From the NCBI GenBank assembly GCA_024698805.1, contig JAILQT010000058.1, forward strand, positions 1 through 34,497: a DNA stretch of 34,497 bases, in the 5' to 3' direction. Each line of letters begins with the position of its first letter. Within the stretch, counting starts at the first letter, position 1. Made by a program: the position numbers and the translations under genes. Positions 32,589 to 34,497 of the stretch are shown here, one piece after another. The notes under the pieces were generated by a model. The model was not told the DNA's origin. It did not search any database and was given only the letters and a program-made list of their open reading frames with translations. The DNA comes from Solobacterium sp. Its GTDB lineage: Bacteria > Bacillota_I > Bacilli_A > Erysipelotrichales > Erysipelotrichaceae.

Positions 32589-33254
32589 ATGTATGAGATC
32601 TATGAAACAAAAGTGAACGTGCTCAGGGACAATGACGAAGAAGCTGCGAAGGTCAGGGAGTCGCTGCAGGAAAAAAAGGTGTTCCTGCTCAACCTGATGG
32701 GCTCACCCGGGGCAGGCAAGACGACTGTCCTTCTCAGGATGATCGAAGCCCTGAAAGACAAGTATAAGATCGGCGTCATGGAAGCGGACGTGGACTCCGC
32801 TGTCGACGCGGAGAAGATCGCTGCGACAGGCGTGCGCGTCATCCAGCTCCACACCGGCGGCAGCTGCCACATGGATGCGGACATGACGGCCAGGGGCATG
32901 GAAAAGATGAATATCGATGACCTGGACCTGGTCGTGCTTGAAAATGTCGGGAACCTTGTATGTCCTGCGGAATTCGACGTCGGTGCTGCAAAGAAGGTCA
33001 TGATCCTCAGCGTGCCCGAAGGCGATGACAAACCGCTAAAATACCCGCTGATGTTCACGGTCAGCGACTGCATGTTAATAAACAAGATCGATACGAAAGA
33101 GATCTTTGATTTTGATGAAGACCGCTGCAGGGAATATGTCCGGAAGCTCAACCCGGACATGGAGATCTTCCCGATCAGCGCGCTCCATGATGAGGGTATG
33201 AAGGAATTTACAGACTGGCTGGACAGACAGATCTGTCTGTGGAGGGCGCAATGA
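32589..33254 (+). CDS. hypB: HypB-type nickel-handling GTPase, copy 1
   Basis: This 221-residue SIMIBI-class GTPase normally delivers nickel to [NiFe] hydrogenase. The P-loop GSPGAGKTT is at residues 38-46. The metal site is conserved as CysHis in GGSCHMDAD and a Cys in ENVGNLVCPAE. Further landmarks are LSVPEGDDKPLKYPLMF and LINKIDTKE (the guanine-specific NKxD). The extra N-terminal CxxCGC high-affinity nickel site of the E. coli protein is missing, as in many short forms. GAGGA precedes the ATG by eight bases. It overlaps a second hypB gene by four bases. No hypA, hypC-F, hydrogenase or urease gene is in the window. Confidence 0.9.
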   Translation: MYEIYETKVNVLRDNDEEAAKVRESLQEKKVFLLNLMGSPGAGKTTVLLRMIEALKDKYKIGVMEADVDSAVDAEKIAATGVRVIQLHTGGSCHMDADMTARGMEKMNIDDLDLVVLENVGNLVCPAEFDVGAAKKVMILSVPEGDDKPLKYPLMFTVSDCMLINKIDTKEIFDFDEDRCREYVRKLNPDMEIFPISALHDEGMKEFTDWLDRQICLWRAQ

Positions 33255-33910
33255 AAGTGATCGAACTGCATAAATCCGTTACGGAATCCAATGACAGGGA
33301 CGCAGACGCGCTGCGCAGCGAACTGAAGATCATGAAGACATTCCTGATCAACCTGATGAGCGCACCCGGTTCCGGCAAGACGACGCTGCTGATGCGTACG
33401 ATCAGGGATCTGAAGGATGAACTGCGCATCGCTGTGCTCGAAGCGGATATCGACGCTTCCGTCGACGCGGAGAGGATCGCTTCCGCCGGCGCAAGGTCCG
33501 TCCAGGTCCATACAGACGGGATGTGCCACATGGATGCAGGCATGACCAGGACCGGGCTTGAGGCGATGGGTGTCGGCGATATCGACCTCGCGTTCCTTGA
33601 GAATATCGGCAACCTGATCTGCCCGGCGGAATATGACACCGGCGCGGCAGCGAACGTCATGATCCTCAGCGTGCCTGAGGGTGATGACAAACCGCTGAAA
33701 TACCCGCTGATGTTCGAAAAGAGCGACGTGCTGCTGATCACGAAAACGGATGCCCTGGGCTATTTTGATTTCGACCTCGATAAATGCATCGAACGGGTAC
33801 GCCGCCTGAATCCAGTCATTAAGATTTTCCCTGTATCCGCTAAGACCGGTGAAGGCATGAAGGAATGGGAAGACTGGCTGAGGGAGAATACCGCAGCCTG
33901 GAAAGCATAA
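33251..33910 (+). CDS. hypB: HypB-type nickel-handling GTPase, copy 2
   Basis: This 219-residue paralogue of the preceding gene has P-loop SAPGSGKTT (about 37-45), CysHis in DGMCHMDAG, Cys in ENIGNLICPAE, and the guanine motif reading TKTD rather than NKID. Large blocks are identical with copy 1, including MILSVPEGDDKPLKYPLMF, but the termini have diverged. ATG 33251 overlaps the first copy's stop (ATGA) and GGAGGG is at 33241-33246. HypB GTPases act as homodimers around a bridging nickel, so the two products could form a heterodimer. The target enzyme is not visible here. Confidence 0.9.
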   Translation: MKVIELHKSVTESNDRDADALRSELKIMKTFLINLMSAPGSGKTTLLMRTIRDLKDELRIAVLEADIDASVDAERIASAGARSVQVHTDGMCHMDAGMTRTGLEAMGVGDIDLAFLENIGNLICPAEYDTGAAANVMILSVPEGDDKPLKYPLMFEKSDVLLITKTDALGYFDFDLDKCIERVRRLNPVIKIFPVSAKTGEGMKEWEDWLRENTAAWKA

Positions 33911-33946
33911 AGGGATAAGATCTGTAAAGAGACGGAGGAAAAACAT

Positions 33947-34432
33947 ATGAAACGTTTATTTCTTGCATTTTTATCTGTATTTATGATGACTGCCTGCTCG
34001 TCAGCACCGGCAGCCGAAGGATCAAAAGCAGAAGAAGCCCCTGCGGAAGAAGAGACACAGGAACAGGCTGAGACGCCTGCCGAAGAGACACCTGAACAGG
34101 AAGAAACAGAGGAAGAAATGCCTGAAGAATCTGACACGCAGGGTGCCATATACAGCATTGCGGATACCACGTATGTGTCCTTTGAGATCGATGAACTCAG
34201 CTGGACAATGTTGCCCGGCGGCGATCTGAATAATGTAGGCTATGCTTTCTCGTCCGGCACCGGCAGCATCCAGGTCTATACCAGGGAGAAAACAGACATG
34301 TTTGAGAGGAACGGACTGGCTGCGGATGCGTCTCTAAAGGAACTCATGGATGCCGTAAAAGCGCGGCTTGAATCCGACGGTAAAACAGAATATACGGAAT
34401 ATACGGAAACAGAGATCGACGGGCATCCATGA
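33947..34432 (+). CDS. Lipoprotein with acidic linker, C terminus altered by a fold-back repeat
   Basis: This 161-residue frame begins with a lipoprotein signal (MMTAC lipobox, Cys17), then a Glu/Pro/Thr-rich linker to about residue 63, then the start of a globular domain (YSIADTTYVSFEIDELSW). GGAGG precedes the ATG. The frame ends at TGA 34430-34432, but the bases from 34422 on are the exact reverse complement of 34279-34354 in the same gene, so the natural protein is almost certainly longer and the stop is not original. TEYTEYTETE before the junction is a short internal repeat. Function unknown. It follows hypB by 36 bases and may be in its transcript. Confidence 0.75.
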   Translation: MKRLFLAFLSVFMMTACSSAPAAEGSKAEEAPAEEETQEQAETPAEETPEQEETEEEMPEESDTQGAIYSIADTTYVSFEIDELSWTMLPGGDLNNVGYAFSSGTGSIQVYTREKTDMFERNGLAADASLKELMDAVKARLESDGKTEYTEYTETEIDGHP

Positions 34433-34497
34433 GTTCCTTTAGAGACGCATCCGCAGCCAGTCCGTTCCTCTCAAACATGTCTGTTTTCTCCCTGGTA
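34279..34497. repeat. Perfect 76-bp inverted repeat with 67-bp spacer at the window end
   Basis: Bases 34279-34354 and 34422-34497 are exact reverse complements. The right arm runs to the last base of the window. The fold-back point is the 7-base pair GGATGCC (34348-34354) and GGCATCC (34422-34428), typical of a template switch or a chimeric assembly end. Confidence 0.97.

Noticed and set aside
34422-34497. A mobile-element terminal inverted repeat
   Set aside because: The left arm lies inside a coding gene, the match is exact, and no transposase or target duplication accompanies it; a fold-back artefact fits better.

Overview
The window reads as a moderately GC-rich chromosomal segment of a Gram-positive Bacillota bacterium, possibly of the Erysipelotrichia type. 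The pointers are the wall-binding repeat proteins, L,D- and D,D-peptidoglycan enzymes, lipoproteins with acidic linkers, strong AGGAGG-type ribosome sites, a YfhO-family protein and a CsoR-CopA pair. There is no ribosomal or other phylogenetic marker, so the order-level guess is weak. No rRNA, tRNA, CRISPR array or complete insertion sequence was seen. Genes are tightly packed and no gene-free stretch exceeds 300 bases.

Layout. 1-2167: an ABCG-type ABC exporter, ATPase (cut by the window start) plus permease. 2296-4489: a polyprenyl-phosphate GT2 glycosyltransferase and an ATP-grasp ligase. 4612-7005: a large secreted L,D-transpeptidase with 17 wall-binding repeats. 7076-7996: a CorA-type transporter. 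8053-21071: a long, overlapping gene cluster for a surface glycan: wecE, two SMR-type half-flippases, rmlA, rmlB, a 570-residue membrane protein, a second GT2, an NDP-sugar epimerase-like protein, a second ATP-grasp ligase, a second 570-residue membrane protein and a YfhO-like protein. 21179-25447: glutathione peroxidase, a D,D-carboxypeptidase with 13 wall-binding repeats, a lipoprotein and threonine aldolase. 25457-26629: an Rpn-family nuclease gene whose 3' third is tandemly duplicated. 26730-27328: a DIP1984-family gene followed by a candidate Cys/His-rich microprotein. 27375-30255: copper-responsive csoR-copA with a perfect operator palindrome. 30347-34432: an Rrf2 regulator, a GT4 glycosyltransferase, an AlkD-like protein, two tandem hypB genes and a lipoprotein that runs into a perfect fold-back repeat at the window end.

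How the genes fit together. RmlA and RmlB would make dTDP-4-keto-6-deoxyglucose. WecE would aminate it to a dTDP-4-amino-4,6-dideoxy sugar. rmlC, rmlD and an acetyltransferase are absent here, so rhamnose or Fuc4NAc is not the obvious local product. GT2 enzymes would load sugars onto undecaprenyl phosphate, the SMR pair would flip them, and the multi-pass proteins (two 570-residue paralogues and YfhO) are candidates for the outer-face transferases. The two ATP-grasp ligases beside the GT2 genes suggest that the free amine of the sugar, or the polymer, is capped by an amide bond. This last step is inference and is the most interesting possible novelty in the window.
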